Assembly: GCF_949628215.1 (NCBI RefSeq)
Contig: NC_134277.1
Location: 91,873,963 to 91,937,962, forward strand
Reading direction: 5' to 3'
Length of the DNA stretch: 64,000 nucleotides
Origin: Phalacrocorax aristotelis
Lineage: Eukaryota; Chordata; Aves; Suliformes; Phalacrocoracidae
The notes under the pieces: generated by a model
Seen by the model: the letters and a program-made list of their open reading frames with translations, nothing else
Told to the model about the DNA's origin: nothing
Databases searched by the model: none
Program-made: the position numbers and the translations under genes
Shown: in pieces, positions 11,696 through 22,362 of the stretch
Layout of the letters: each line of letters opens with the position of its first letter
How positions within the stretch are numbered: position 1 is the first letter of the stretch

Positions 11696-11733
11696 CCTAT
11701 TGGAGGGCAGGCGCCTGAGGCGCAGCCAATAGG
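11696..11733. promoter_or_regulatory. Inverted pair of CCAAT boxes
   Basis: CCTATTGG at 11696-11703 and CCAATAGG at 11726-11733 are perfect reverse complements 22 bp apart, each holding a CCAAT box in the opposite direction. Such pairs are typical NF-Y sites; binding here is inferred. Confidence 0.5.
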
Positions 11734-12208
11734 GAGCAGGAAGGCTCGCCTGCCCCGGTAAGCCTGAGCGGGTGACGGTGGCTCAGCGAGCCCTCCCGCC
11801 TCCCGCTCGGCCCGCCCTTCCGAGTTGCGATTGGTTGCGTCTCCTAGAGCCCTGTTATCCGATTGGTGGGCGGGAGCGGGCGGTGCCTGCGGCAGAACGG
11901 GCGCGGGATCCGAGGCGGCTGCTGGATCCGAGGCGGCTGCGGCCGGTGGGTGCGGTGGGCGGTCGCCGGTCGCCGGCGAGGGGCGCGCGCTGGGCGGAGG
12001 CGGTTGGCGACCGTCGCGCGCCTCTGGCCCCCCGCTGCGCCTCCGCGGCTGGTCCCGCACGGGCGGCCCGGCCCGGCCCGGCCCGGCCTGTCCTGTCCCG
12101 GCCCGGCCTCTTCCGCGGGCGAGGGCCGCGGGGGAAGCCTCGGGACTCTGGTCGCGGCTTCCCCGCCCCGGCGCGGCGGGGTGGGGCGGCCTGCTGGAGG
12201 CCGTGCCG

Positions 12209-14416
12209 GTGAGGGCTCCGGGGCTGCGGGGCCCAGCGCCGGCGGAGCCGCGCCGGCGTGTGCGGGCTCAGCAGCCGCCGGGGTCCGCGCCTCGCCTCGC
12301 CTGGGCGGCCGGCGTGCTGCCCGCCGCGCTGCCGTGCCCGCGGCCAGCGGGCTTTCCCGGGCTCGGGTGGGTCCGGGCGCGATGGCACCCGCGGGTGGGT
12401 CGGGGCGTCACGTACCGCCCCCCCGGCTGGGGCCGGGCGCCGCGCGCGGGAGTTCGTCGCCGGCCGCGCTGTGATCAGTCCCCGGGGTGGGGGGCGCGTG
12501 TGGGGGTGCGGTGCCCACGGGCGCGCCCCGAACGGGCTGGGCTGATGGGGGAGGGCTGGCCGTCCGAGCGCGCCTTTGGCCGGCTCTTGCCGGGAAGCAG
12601 CGCAGCGATGAGGGCACCTGACGGGGCCCCGGCTGGGGAGAGAACGTGCGTTAGAAGGTGCTTAAGGAGAAAAAAATCGAACTGGCCTTTTACACTGGCT
12701 GCCGCTTGTTAGGACCTTCCCTCAGGGCCGTGAGGATGGTCACTAAATCCTTAGGCGGCGGTGGCGATCTTGAGATTTTATGTTCTGAGTGACGTAAATC
12801 TGTGGCTATTCCATGGGAGCAAATGCCTGCTGCTAAGCTTCTTCTGAACTTAGCTTTTGTGTTTCAGGTGATGTCTTCGATTCAACAGTTACGGAAAGGT
12901 TGTGCACACGGGGACAGTTATTTCGTGCGTTGTTTAGTCGCTGCCCAGAGAAAAGAAACAGAAGGCTGCAGCCCCCCAGCTCCCGCCCAGCCGCGGGTGG
13001 GTTGTGGTGGGCGTGGCTTGTGGTGGGCATCCCGTAGGTGCAAGTTAGGCTCCTCACGGTGCAAAAGTTGGCCGTGATTTTTCAGAAGAAATCTTAATTT
13101 TGTATTGGTTTTTTAAATGGGCTTCCCCTGTAAAGGCCCTGGATTTGTGGGTAAAAGATGTTTTGACTTTTTTTCTAAACAGCTCTACAAAGTTGGGCCA
13201 AAGTCCAAGAAAATGCAAACTGAAATGATTTATCTCCCTATTGTTTCTATGTGCGTAACCCCTGCTGCCATAATGGGATTGCGCTGATGCAAGACTTCTT
13301 GGAAGGAACTAGAGAGGGACCGCCTTGCCCTGCCCCATCTTCCTTCAGCTCTGTCTTGTGTGTTACACCTACATATATACACACAGTCTATGTGTAATAT
13401 ATGTACGCATACATTAACTGGCTTGCGCCTGCATCTCTTCTGAAATTGTGAATTCTTGACATAACCAGCAATGTCTCTGTGTGTGATACGTTGCAGAGAA
13501 AGACTTCTTTGAAACTGGAATAGAACGGAATATTTCAGTTGGAAGGGATCTACACTGTCATCTAGTCCAACTGAAAATACATCGTAAACGTGAGTGTATC
13601 TTTTCAAGTCTGGCACAATGCTCCTTCCTAGCCAAATGCCATCTTTCCTACTTCTTAAACTAAAAAATCCCTGAAGGAATTTAAATTCTGCTTTCTAAGC
13701 CTGAGAAACAGGCATGGCTTTAAACACAGGAGAGCTTTGTTTCTCTGAAATATAAAATGGGGAGATTTTAGTACATTCTGAATGGAATAAATAGTCTTGA
13801 ACGCTTGCTATGACTCTAAATATTTCCTTAATCTGAAAGCTTGCTACCTTCAGGCTTATTCATTCCACTCTTAGCTCCCCTTGCAGGCATTGGATGTAGT
13901 TTTATTTATTAGCTTCCTTGTTTCATTTTTGTTACCATCACTGTAATGAATGTCCTCATTCTGACAGTGACGTATAGCCTGTCCGCCCCTGCGCTGTGCC
14001 ATGTTCTGTCAAGTAAGAGCGAAAGCGCTGGTGACTTCGTTTAGCGAGGCCAGTTTTTGTTTGGCCGTCTGGTGCCATTCTCTACAGTCTACCTACCTCC
14101 CCAGGAGACCCCTGGTCAGAAGCAAACTCTCTTTTTCCTTACTTTATTTTTTTTCCTCTCCTCCTTTTCTTTCTTTGAACAAGGAAGAAAAGAGAACTGC
14201 GGTCAAAATGGCTTTACACCACAAAGCTGGTTGTTTTTTGGAAACGGTAAAGTGTCCAGACTGGTGGAGTAGCTTGCAAGAGCCACTGTGCTATTTCTCC
14301 CAGTTAAAATAATGTCTGTTTTTGCCTGGGTGCGTATTTAGAAATGGGGGGAAGCAGCCAAAGGAAATAGCTGTGAAATGTGTTTCGTAACAGCAGGTGC
14401 TTTCCATGTGTTTCAG
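12209..14416 (+). other. FIGNL1: Probable FIGNL1 5'UTR intron(s)
   Basis: This is bounded by a GTGAGG donor at 12209 and the tgtttcag acceptor ending at 14416, eight bases before the FIGNL1 start codon. Another acceptor-like site (tgtgtttcag) ends at 12867 and could define an alternative 5'UTR exon. Apart from a CR1 scrap at 13523-13575 I see nothing else in it. Confidence 0.5.
13523..13575 (-). mobile_element. CR1 3'-end fragment
   Basis: A short antisense CR1 tail: gttggaagggatctacactg followed by tcatctagtccaactg is the diagnostic CR1 3' segment. It lies in the FIGNL1 5' intron. Confidence 0.7.
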
Positions 14417-14424
14417 AGTCAGTG

Positions 14425-16536
14425 ATGGAGACCCCCGGCCGCAGTGCGCTGCACCTGAGTGACTGGCAGAAGAGCTACTTTGCTGTTACCTCTGGCGCCT
14501 GCACGCCCGGGCAGAAGGCAGATGAATACCGTGCCCAAATCCTGCGCGTACAGTACGCGTGGGCAAACTCCGAGATCTCTCAAGCCTGTGCCACCAACCT
14601 GTTTAGAAAGTATGCAGAGAAATACTCTGCAATTATTGACTCTGACAACATAGAGACTGGCTTGAATAACTACGCTGAAAACATTTTGACTTTGGCAAAG
14701 TGCCAGCAAAACGACAGTGACAAGTGGCAATCTGCCCTGACAACAGATAATGTATTTGGGTTAAAGCGTGTGCAAGAGCGGATGCAGGCTGGCAAAAATT
14801 TCCGAAGCTCTGGGGTGGCACCGGCAGATGCCTGTGCCCCAGCTGATAAAGGGCTTGGTGCCTCCGCCGCTCCAGGTCTTCCTCAGCTCGGCGTCCCCAG
14901 TGGCGCCGGAGAGACTGAACTCTGTGCTGGCCCAGCAAAACGCGCAGGTCGGGGACCCGATCTCCTTGGGCAGCCCTCACCGGCAGAGTCTCCTCAAAGC
15001 GGCATGCCTGCTGCGACCGAAACTTCGGCTGCCCGTCCTGCCGCCTCAGCCTCCTTCAAGGAACAGCTTCCTACAGGTTTCCAGGCAACTCCGCTGTTTG
15101 GAAGTAAAGAAGCGGCACGAGGCGGTTCTCTGAAACCGTCGAGCAGCTGTCGTGATGGACGACATCTGTCTCTTCCTGGTCAGTCAGCTACACCTGCCTG
15201 GTCCGCAAGTTCTGGAAAAAGAAGAGCGTTTTATGGCCTGGCTGATGAAGGCAGCGCGGTGGCTCCCAGCCTTGCCCCGTGCCAGGCTTCTGTTGGTACC
15301 GAAACCAGCAGTCTTTCAGGGAGCAGAAACAGAGATGAGGAGAGCAGCGTTCCTGGTTTTAGAACTGCAAAAGAACAGCTGTGGGTGGATCAGCAGAAGA
15401 AATCTCAGCACCTGCCCCAGCGTGCCCCAGTCGCCTCGTACGGAGGCGTAAAGAAGTCCCTGGGCGCAGGCAGATCTCGGGGTCCGTTTGGCAAGTTTGT
15501 TCCTCCGGTTCCAAAACAGGACGGGAATGAGAACGGAGAAGCGCAGTGTAAACCCCATGCGAGAGGGCCGGTGGATCCGCCGCCGCTTGTAGATGAGCGG
15601 CTGAAAAACATAGAGCCAAAAATGGTTGAACTCATCATGCATGAGATCATGGACCACGGGCCTCCTGTCAGCTGGGACGACATTGCCGGGGTTGAGTTTG
15701 CTAAAGCTACCATCAAAGAAATAGTGGTCTGGCCCATGCTGAGGCCAGACATCTTCACCGGGTTACGTGGTCCTCCGAAAGGAATTCTTCTCTTTGGCCC
15801 CCCTGGGACTGGCAAGACTCTTATAGGCAAGTGCATCGCGTGCCAGTCGGGAGCGACTTTTTTTAGCATCAGTGCCTCCTCTCTGACTTCCAAGTGGGTA
15901 GGCGAGGGGGAAAAGATGGTCCGTGCGCTGTTCGCTGTGGCACGATGTCAGCAGCCAGCAGTGATTTTCATCGATGAAATCGACTCGCTGCTGTCCCAGC
16001 GTGGAGATGGGGAGCACGAGTCGTCGAGACGGATAAAAACGGAATTTCTGGTCCAGTTAGATGGGGCAGCAACCTCCTCTGAAGATCATATTCTAGTGGT
16101 CGGAGCAACGAATCGGCCCCAGGAGATCGACGAAGCTGCCCGGAGGAGACTAGTGAAGAGACTGTACATCCCTCTTCCAGAAGCCTCGGCCAGGAAGCAG
16201 ATTGTTACCCGCCTAATGTCAAAGGAGCACTGCTCTCTAAGTGAAGGGGAGCTGGACGTCATAGTTAAGAAATCGAATGGATTTTCTGGGGCAGACATGG
16301 CACAGCTCTGCCGAGAAGCCTCTCTGGGCCCTATCCGCAGCCTCCAGGCGACAGACATTGCAACCATCGCACCAGAGCAAGTGCGGCCTATTGCTTTTCT
16401 GGACTTTGAGAGTGCCTTCAGAACGGTGCGGCCCAGCGTCTCCTCGAAGGACCTGGAGCTGTACGAAACCTGGAACCAGACGTTTGGCTGCGGTGGGTCG
16501 TCGCACCCTACCTGTTTCTCGGGAATGTCTCCTTAG
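14425..16536 (+). CDS. FIGNL1: FIGNL1, fidgetin-like 1 AAA ATPase
   Basis: FIGNL1 is a nuclear AAA ATPase that removes RAD51 and DMC1 from DNA, working with FIRRM in homologous recombination and meiosis. The coding region is one exon, as in other vertebrates. I use ATG 14425 ([15 protein letters not shown], aligning with the human start). An upstream in-frame ATG at 14380 lies before a tgtttcag acceptor at 14416 and is probably intronic. The product is 703 residues (human 674). It has the conserved N-terminal domain ([10 protein letters not shown] to YAENILTLA) and a variable Ser/Pro-rich middle. The RAD51-binding FxxA motif is FRTA at about 312-315, followed by [11 protein letters not shown]. 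The AAA module has Walker A GPPGTGKT at about 458-465, Walker B VIFIDEID at about 513-520 and the ATNRP and GADM segments. The reading frame has no break. The tail after TFGCG differs from human (FGCGK stop) and adds about 13 residues. It lies between palindrome arms. Confidence 0.97.
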   Translation: METPGRSALHLSDWQKSYFAVTSGACTPGQKADEYRAQILRVQYAWANSEISQACATNLFRKYAEKYSAIIDSDNIETGLNNYAENILTLAKCQQNDSDKWQSALTTDNVFGLKRVQERMQAGKNFRSSGVAPADACAPADKGLGASAAPGLPQLGVPSGAGETELCAGPAKRAGRGPDLLGQPSPAESPQSGMPAATETSAARPAASASFKEQLPTGFQATPLFGSKEAARGGSLKPSSSCRDGRHLSLPGQSATPAWSASSGKRRAFYGLADEGSAVAPSLAPCQASVGTETSSLSGSRNRDEESSVPGFRTAKEQLWVDQQKKSQHLPQRAPVASYGGVKKSLGAGRSRGPFGKFVPPVPKQDGNENGEAQCKPHARGPVDPPPLVDERLKNIEPKMVELIMHEIMDHGPPVSWDDIAGVEFAKATIKEIVVWPMLRPDIFTGLRGPPKGILLFGPPGTGKTLIGKCIACQSGATFFSISASSLTSKWVGEGEKMVRALFAVARCQQPAVIFIDEIDSLLSQRGDGEHESSRRIKTEFLVQLDGAATSSEDHILVVGATNRPQEIDEAARRRLVKRLYIPLPEASARKQIVTRLMSKEHCSLSEGELDVIVKKSNGFSGADMAQLCREASLGPIRSLQATDIATIAPEQVRPIAFLDFESAFRTVRPSVSSKDLELYETWNQTFGCGGSSHPTCFSGMSP

Positions 16537-17124
16537 CGCCGCCACGTACTGCAGCTGGGATAATCTGGGGTGTCTGCACTTCTCTTTCTTTGTTTTTGTC
16601 TTTGAAACACATCTTCCTGTGTTATGCAGGCAGATGTCCAGGCCCTGCCCTGAGGTTTAGCTCACTGAAAAGACGGTGAGAAACCGCTGGTCATGCTATG
16701 AGAAACTGCTGAACACAAGTAGTGGAGCGAGAAGCTGACAGAAATGACCGATGGCTGCAGTGAAAGTGGGCAGACTTTGCTGACGTTTAAGGGGAAGATG
16801 GTCAAACCTCACGTACAGCTGAAGGGAGTATTGGGGGCACCTTGCGAGGCCCCCGTGGTGTGTCAGTAATGCCGTGCTAGGCTGAGGGGAGCCGGGTAAC
16901 GTCAGCAGAAACGCCAGTTTTGGGTAGGGATGTGGCAAAACTGGGGCTGATGGGGAAAAGCAGTTGGGGGCGTGTCGTTTGGGAAGAGACAGGCGCAGAG
17001 GAAGGAAGGAGTCAAGGCGGGTGTGAGAAGATTAGGAGGGTGGGTAAAAGGGGAGGGTCTCATGGAAGCAGCGCTCTTGTCTGCCAGTCCTGTGCCACAC
17101 CACTGCAGTCTACCCCAGCTTCTC

Positions 17125-17130
17125 ATTAAA
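17125..17130 (+). terminator. FIGNL1: Candidate FIGNL1 poly(A) signal
   Basis: ATTAAA about 590 bp after the stop codon, followed within 40-70 bp by a GT-rich stretch (gtgctgtgtgtgtggatg) typical of a downstream element. This implies a 3'UTR of about 0.6 kb. Confidence 0.5.
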
Positions 17131-17150
17131 CCCTTCCTCTGATCATTTTC

Positions 17151-17735
17151 TGCTTGGCCTTGCTTTCTGTGCTGTGTGTGTGGATGTGTGTTATCGGGAG
17201 CCAGCCGTGGGCAGGCCAACGCGTTTAGAGCCAGGTGCCGTGGTGATCCCGCTGTGCGGGCAAACCTCACCAGCACCGCTCGCTAGCAAGCTTCAAGCTG
17301 GACAAGCTGGCAAGTAGGAGGAAAAGCAGCACCTGGAAAGAGGCAAGCTATGAGCCAGGGGCAGGGTAAGGGGGCTCAGGGTCTGGGTATGGCTTTTAGA
17401 TGAACTTAAACCCCGTGGTAATGTTTGAAGGCTCCAGGAGCGGGGTGGTCTTGTGAAGCTGGAGAGTGCAGGGGCCTGCGTGTCTCGCCAGTGAGCCGCA
17501 GTCCTGTTTGCGGGAGGTGAGGGACAAGATGGGGCTGTGTCGTTCGATTTATGTGCGTGCGTTTGCTGGGTAGGTGCGTGCTGCCGAAAGCGCTGCTTGC
17601 TCTCTGTTCTCATCTGTGTGTGTGTGCGTGTGCGCCCGCCTGTTTGTGTGCATCTGCCGTTTTGGACTAGGGACGCAGCCTCGCTCCTGCCTGGACCCGC
17701 AATGAAAACCAGCGGCAGGGGCACCCGGCAATGGA
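17151..17735. other. Intergenic, between FIGNL1 3' end and CR1
   Basis: I see no gene. It contains GT-rich simple sequence near 17165-17190 and 17610-17645. Confidence 0.5.
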
Positions 17736-20700
17736 GTCATAGAATCATTAAGGTTGGAAAAGACTTCTAAGATCATCAAGTCCAACTGCCAACCCAACAC
17801 CCCCAGGCCTCCTAAACCATGTCCTGAAGTGCCACGTCTACACATTTTTTGAACACCGCCAGGGATGGTGATTCCACCACCTCTCTGGGCAGCCTGTTCC
17901 AATGCCTGACCACCCTTTCAGTAAAGATGTTTTTCTTAATCTCTAATCTAAACCTCCCCTGATGCAACTTGAGGCCATTTCCTTTTGTCCTATCACTAGT
18001 AACTTGGGAGAAGAGACCAGCCCCTGCCTTGCTACAACCTCCTTTCAGGTATTTGTAGAGAGCGATAAGGTCTCCCCTCAGCCTCCTCTTCTCTAGACTA
18101 AACAACCCCAGTTCCCTCAACCTCTCCCCATCAGATCCGCTCTCCAGACCCTTCACGAGCTTTGTTGCCCTCCTCTGGACACACTCCAGCACCTCAATGC
18201 CTTTCTTGTAGTGAGGGGCCCAAAACTGAACACAGTATTTGAGGTGTGGCCTCATTGGGGCCAAGTACAGGGGGACGATCACTTCCCTACTCCTGCTGGC
18301 CACATTATCCCTGATACAAGCCAGGATGCTGTTGGCCTTCTTGGCCACCTGGGCACACCGCTGGCTCACGTTCAGCTGTCTGTCAACCAGCAGCCCCAGG
18401 TCCTTTTCCTCCAGGCAGCTCTCCAGCCACTCCTCCCCAAGCCTGTATTGTTGCATAGGGTTGTTGTGACTGAAGTGCAGGACTCGGCACTTGGCCTTGT
18501 TAAACTTCGTTCAGTTAGCCTCAGCCCATTGATCCAGCCTGTCCAGATCCCTCTGCAGAGCCTTCCTACTCTTGAGCAGATCAACACTCCCACTAATTTG
18601 GTGTCATCTGCAAACTTACTGAGGGCACACACAGTCCCCTCATCCAGATCACCGATAAAGACATTAAACAAGGCCAGTCCCAATTCTGAGCCCTGGGGAA
18701 CCCCACTCATGACTGGCCACCAACTGGATTTAGCTCTGTTCACCACAACTCTCAGCTCGGCCATCCAGCCAGTTTTTTAGCCATCAAAGAGTACACCTGT
18801 CTAAGCCGTGAGCCGCCAGCTTTTCTAGGAGGATGCTGTGGGAGACAGTATCAACAGCTTTGCTGAAGTCCAGATAGACAACATCCACAGCCTTTCCCTC
18901 ATCCACTAGGCGGGTCACCTGGTCATTGAAGGAGATCGGGCTCGTCAGGCAGGACCTGCCTTTCATGAAGCCACGCTGACTGGGCCTGATCCCCTGGTTG
19001 TCCTGCACATGCCTGGTGAGTGCACTCAGGATGATCCGCCCCATAACCTTCCCCAGTACTGAGGTCAGACTGAGGGGCCTGTAGTTTTCTGGAGCCTCCT
19101 TCCAGCCCTTCTTGTTGATGGGCGTCACATCGGGAAGCCTCCAGTCATCTGAGACCTCCCCTGTTAACCAGGACTGCTGATAAATGATGGAGAGTGCCTT
19201 GGCGAGCTCCTCCGCCAGTCCCCTCAGTACTCTCAGGTGGATCCCATCCAGCCCCATAGGCTTACGAGAGTCCAGGTGGCTCAGCAGGTCATTAACTGCT
19301 TCCTCCTGGATTATGGGGGGTTTGTTCTGTTCTCTGACCCTGCCTTCCATCTCAGGGGACTGAATACCCCAGGGATAACTGTTCTGACTGTTAAAGACTA
19401 AGATAGAGACGGCACTTAGTACCTCAGCCTTTTCCTCATCTTCGGTGGCAATGTTCCTCTCTGCATCCAATAGAGGATGGAGATTCTTTTTTATTCTCTT
19501 TTTGTTGTTAATGTATTACTAAAAACAGTTTTTGTTACCCCTTACAACAGTGGCCAGATTGAGGTCTAGCTGAGCTTCTACCTTTCTAATTTTGTCTCTG
19601 CATGACCTAATGAGATCCCTGTATTCATCTTGAGTTGCCTGCCCCTTCTTCCAAAAGTGGTAACCTCTGCTTTTTTTCGTGAGTGTCAGCAGAAGCTCCC
19701 TGTTCAGCCAGGATGATCATCTTCCCCGCCGGTTCGTCTTGCGGTACTTGGGGACAGCCTGCTCCTGCACCTGCAAGACTTCCTTCTTGAAGAAAGGCCA
19801 GCCTTCCTGGACTCCTTTGTCCTTCAGGACTGCCTCCCAAGGGACTCTCCCAACCAGTGTCCTGAACGGGCCGAAATCTGCCCTCCAGAAACCCATGGCA
19901 GTGGTTTTGCTTACCCCACTTCTGACTTCACCAAGAATTGAGAGCTCTATCATATCATGGTCGCAAAGGCCAAAACGGCCTCCAACCAACAGATCTCCCA
20001 TCAATCCTTTTCTGTTTGTAAACATGAGGTCACACAAGGTACCTCCCCTGGTTGGCTCACTTAGCAGCTGTGTCAGGAAGTTACCTTCCACATGCTCCAG
20101 AAACCTCCTAGACTTTGTCCTCTCTGCTGTTTTGCATTTCCAGTTGACATTTGGCAAGTTGAAGACCACCACAGGAACAAGGGCTACCAATTGTGAGACT
20201 TCTCCAGACGCTTGTAGAATGCTTCATCCTGGTTGGGTCGTCTATAAGAGACCCCCAGGAGTATATCTGCCTTGTTGGCCTTCCCCCTCATCCTTACCCA
20301 TAATCACTCAAACCTATCATCACAATCATTAAGCTCTATATAGCTGAAACACTCCCTAACACACAGAGCCACCCACCACCTCTCCGTCCTTGCCTATCCC
20401 TTCTGAAGAGCTTGTAGCCATCCATTGCAACACTCCAGTCATGAGGGTCATCCCACCCTGTTTCTGTGATGGAGACTAAGTCATAGCTGTCCCGCTGCAC
20501 AATGGCTTCCAGCTCCTCCTGCTTGTTGCCCATGCTGCATGCGTTGGTGTAGACGCACTTGAGCCGGGCTATCGATTTCATCGATATTGAATGAGCATAC
20601 TCAAACAGAAAACATTTCACACCCCAACTAGAGTGCAAGTCCAGGCATCCCTGGGCAGTCAGCAGCGAGCAGCAGGGCCCTGGCGCCATCCTGAGTGTTT

Positions 20701-20770
20701 CCCCACTGCCCATGTGGCCTGAGCCAGCAGAAAGAAGAGAACAGCCAGCTCTAACTGGGTGCACACGTTA
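17736..20770 (-). mobile_element. CR1 LINE copy A, frameshifted ORF2
   Basis: This is about 3 kb on the minus strand, just downstream of FIGNL1. In element order it has endonuclease pieces at 20336-20764 (LKCVYTNACSMGNKQEELEA; DGYKLFRRDRQGRRGGG) and 19717-20190, reverse transcriptase pieces at 18784-19470 and 18372-18764 (KFADDTK catalytic box), and a C-terminal piece at 17812-18456. The frame changes and stops between pieces show it is dead. The 3' end is the typical CR1 tail at 17736. ORF1 is absent, so the copy is 5'-truncated. The 5' limit is approximate. Confidence 0.93.
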
Positions 20771-20854
20771 CACGTACTCCCATGTTTTTCCTCTCTTTCA
20801 GTTTTCTTAGCATTTTGGTTATTTTTTCTTCCGGCATCATCTTCTGCTTCTTGA

Positions 20855-21434
20855 TGTCCTGGTTTCAGCTGGGATAGAGTTAATTTTTTTCATAGTAGCT
20901 AGTATGGGGCTGTATTTTGGATTTCTGCTGAAAACAGTGTTGATAATGCAGAGATGTTTTAGTCGTTGCTAAGTAGCGCTTACACTAGTCAAGGACTTTT
21001 TCAGTTTCCCATGCCCTGCCAGGTGCACAAGAAGCTGGGAGGGGACACAGCCAGGACAGCTGACCCCAACTAACCAACAGGATGTTCCATACCATATGAC
21101 ATCATGCTTAGTATATAAAGATGGGGGAAGAAGAAAGAAGGGTGACACATTCAGAGTGATGGTATTTGTCTTCCCAAGTAACCGTTATGTATGATGGAGC
21201 CCTGCTTTCCTGAAAGGTGGCCAAACACCTGCCTGCCGATGGGAAGGAGTGAATGAATTCCTTGTTTTGCTTTGGTTGTGCAAGTAGCTTTTGCTTTCCC
21301 TGCTAAACTGTCTTTATCTCAACCCACGAGGTGTTTCCTCACTTTTACTCTCCTGATTCTCTCCCCCATCCCACCAGGAGAGTGAGCGAGTGGCTGTGTG
21401 GTGATTGGTTGCTGACTGGGGCTAAACCCACACA
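20855..21434 (+). mobile_element. Solo LTR 1, at the palindrome junction
   Basis: It begins TGTCCTGGTTTCAGCTGGG and ends GGGCTAAACCCACACA (580 bp), with TATATAAAG at about 21112-21120. It belongs to the same family as the LTRs at 57250-57836 and 58597-59193. Flanks do not match: CTTGA before, GAGAC after, so there is no target-site duplication. The base after its 3' end is the first base of the right arm homology. Confidence 0.85.
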
Positions 21435-22309
21435 GAGACCAAACAGGGCACATTACACTGCTGCCATCAAACTTCCCCCAAGGCGGGCCTGCCTGACTTC
21501 CCTTGGGCTGCACAGGGGCAGGGAGCGGAGGAGCCTGCAGCTGCAAGCTCCCCGCGGTAGCACAGGCTGCAGCGAGGAGGCAGGGCTAACAAAACGGGCC
21601 GCTGCCTCCCCCTCCCTGATTGCGCCTGAGCTGCAAACCAAAGCCCAAGCTGGGCAGCGGGCTCCAGGGGCAGATGCGGCTGCAGGACCGTACAGAACCT
21701 TATGGAAGGGTCAGCAACGACCCCGCTTATGGACCGGCGTTATTCAGACTCGTGTTGCCACGGACGAAACTTCCCACAGCAGCTCGCGTTTGCAAAGTAT
21801 TTGTCTGAAGAACACGTTGAGAAGAAGTCGCCGATGGTGCAAAGCAGGGCGCTGACGTGACCTGAGCGTGGAGGTGGGACCCCTCACAGCACACCTGGCA
21901 TGACTAAAATGGGAGAAGCTTGGTTAACAGCAAGACAGACACTAGTCATAGTTTTGTTTCCATTTATTACTGCTGCCAGTTAAGACCTACGTGTCTCTTT
22001 AATGGCCTTTGGAAACAGATTTTAAAGCAATTTGACAGCACACAAATTATAATACAAGCGCACTGAACGACTGATTGTTTTTCCATTTAGGTCATAGAGC
22101 CTCTACAAATGCTACATAGATATTATTACTGTTATCATCATTATTTAATCTGCCCCCACCACCCTGGGCTTCAGGGTTCTCAAGTTTCATTTCTCATTTG
22201 CTCCTGTATTTGAGCGCTTCAAGTTCACGCATGCCTCAAGGTTTAGGCTGCTGTTGTAAGGCACCTGCAGTGCGAGTACCGCTCCTCAAACATGGTAACG
22301 TTACAGGAG

Positions 22310-22362
22310 ACAACAACAACAACAACAACAGCAACAGCAACAGCAACAACAAAACCAACAAC
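22310..22362. repeat. AAC/AGC trinucleotide tract, right arm
   Basis: Reverse complement of the left-arm tract at 7751-7803, identical in length and interruption pattern. Confidence 0.85.

Larger units (their letters stand above)
11440..12720. promoter_or_regulatory. FIGNL1: CpG island, FIGNL1 promoter and first 5'UTR exon region
   Basis: This is about 1.3 kb of very GC- and CpG-rich DNA directly upstream of FIGNL1, with GC boxes (for example GGGCGGG at 11868-11874), four CCAAT/ATTGG boxes (11699-11703, 11726-11730, 11830-11834, 11862-11866) and a run of GGCCC units at about 12065-12090. A plausible first-exon donor is CCGTGCCG/GTGAGG at 12208/12209. The long ORFs here on both strands are low-complexity products of GC bias and are not called. 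CCAAT boxes in both orientations could support divergent transcription. Confidence 0.85.

Noticed and set aside
11431..12712. Long ORFs of 118-295 codons on both strands
   Set aside because: All are Pro/Arg/Gly/Ala-rich, overlap each other and sit in a CpG island, as expected of GC-rich DNA with few stop codons.
14380..14424. Upstream in-frame ATG as the FIGNL1 start
   Set aside because: It precedes a good splice acceptor at 14416, and its 15 codons do not resemble FIGNL1. The ATG at 14425 aligns with the known start.
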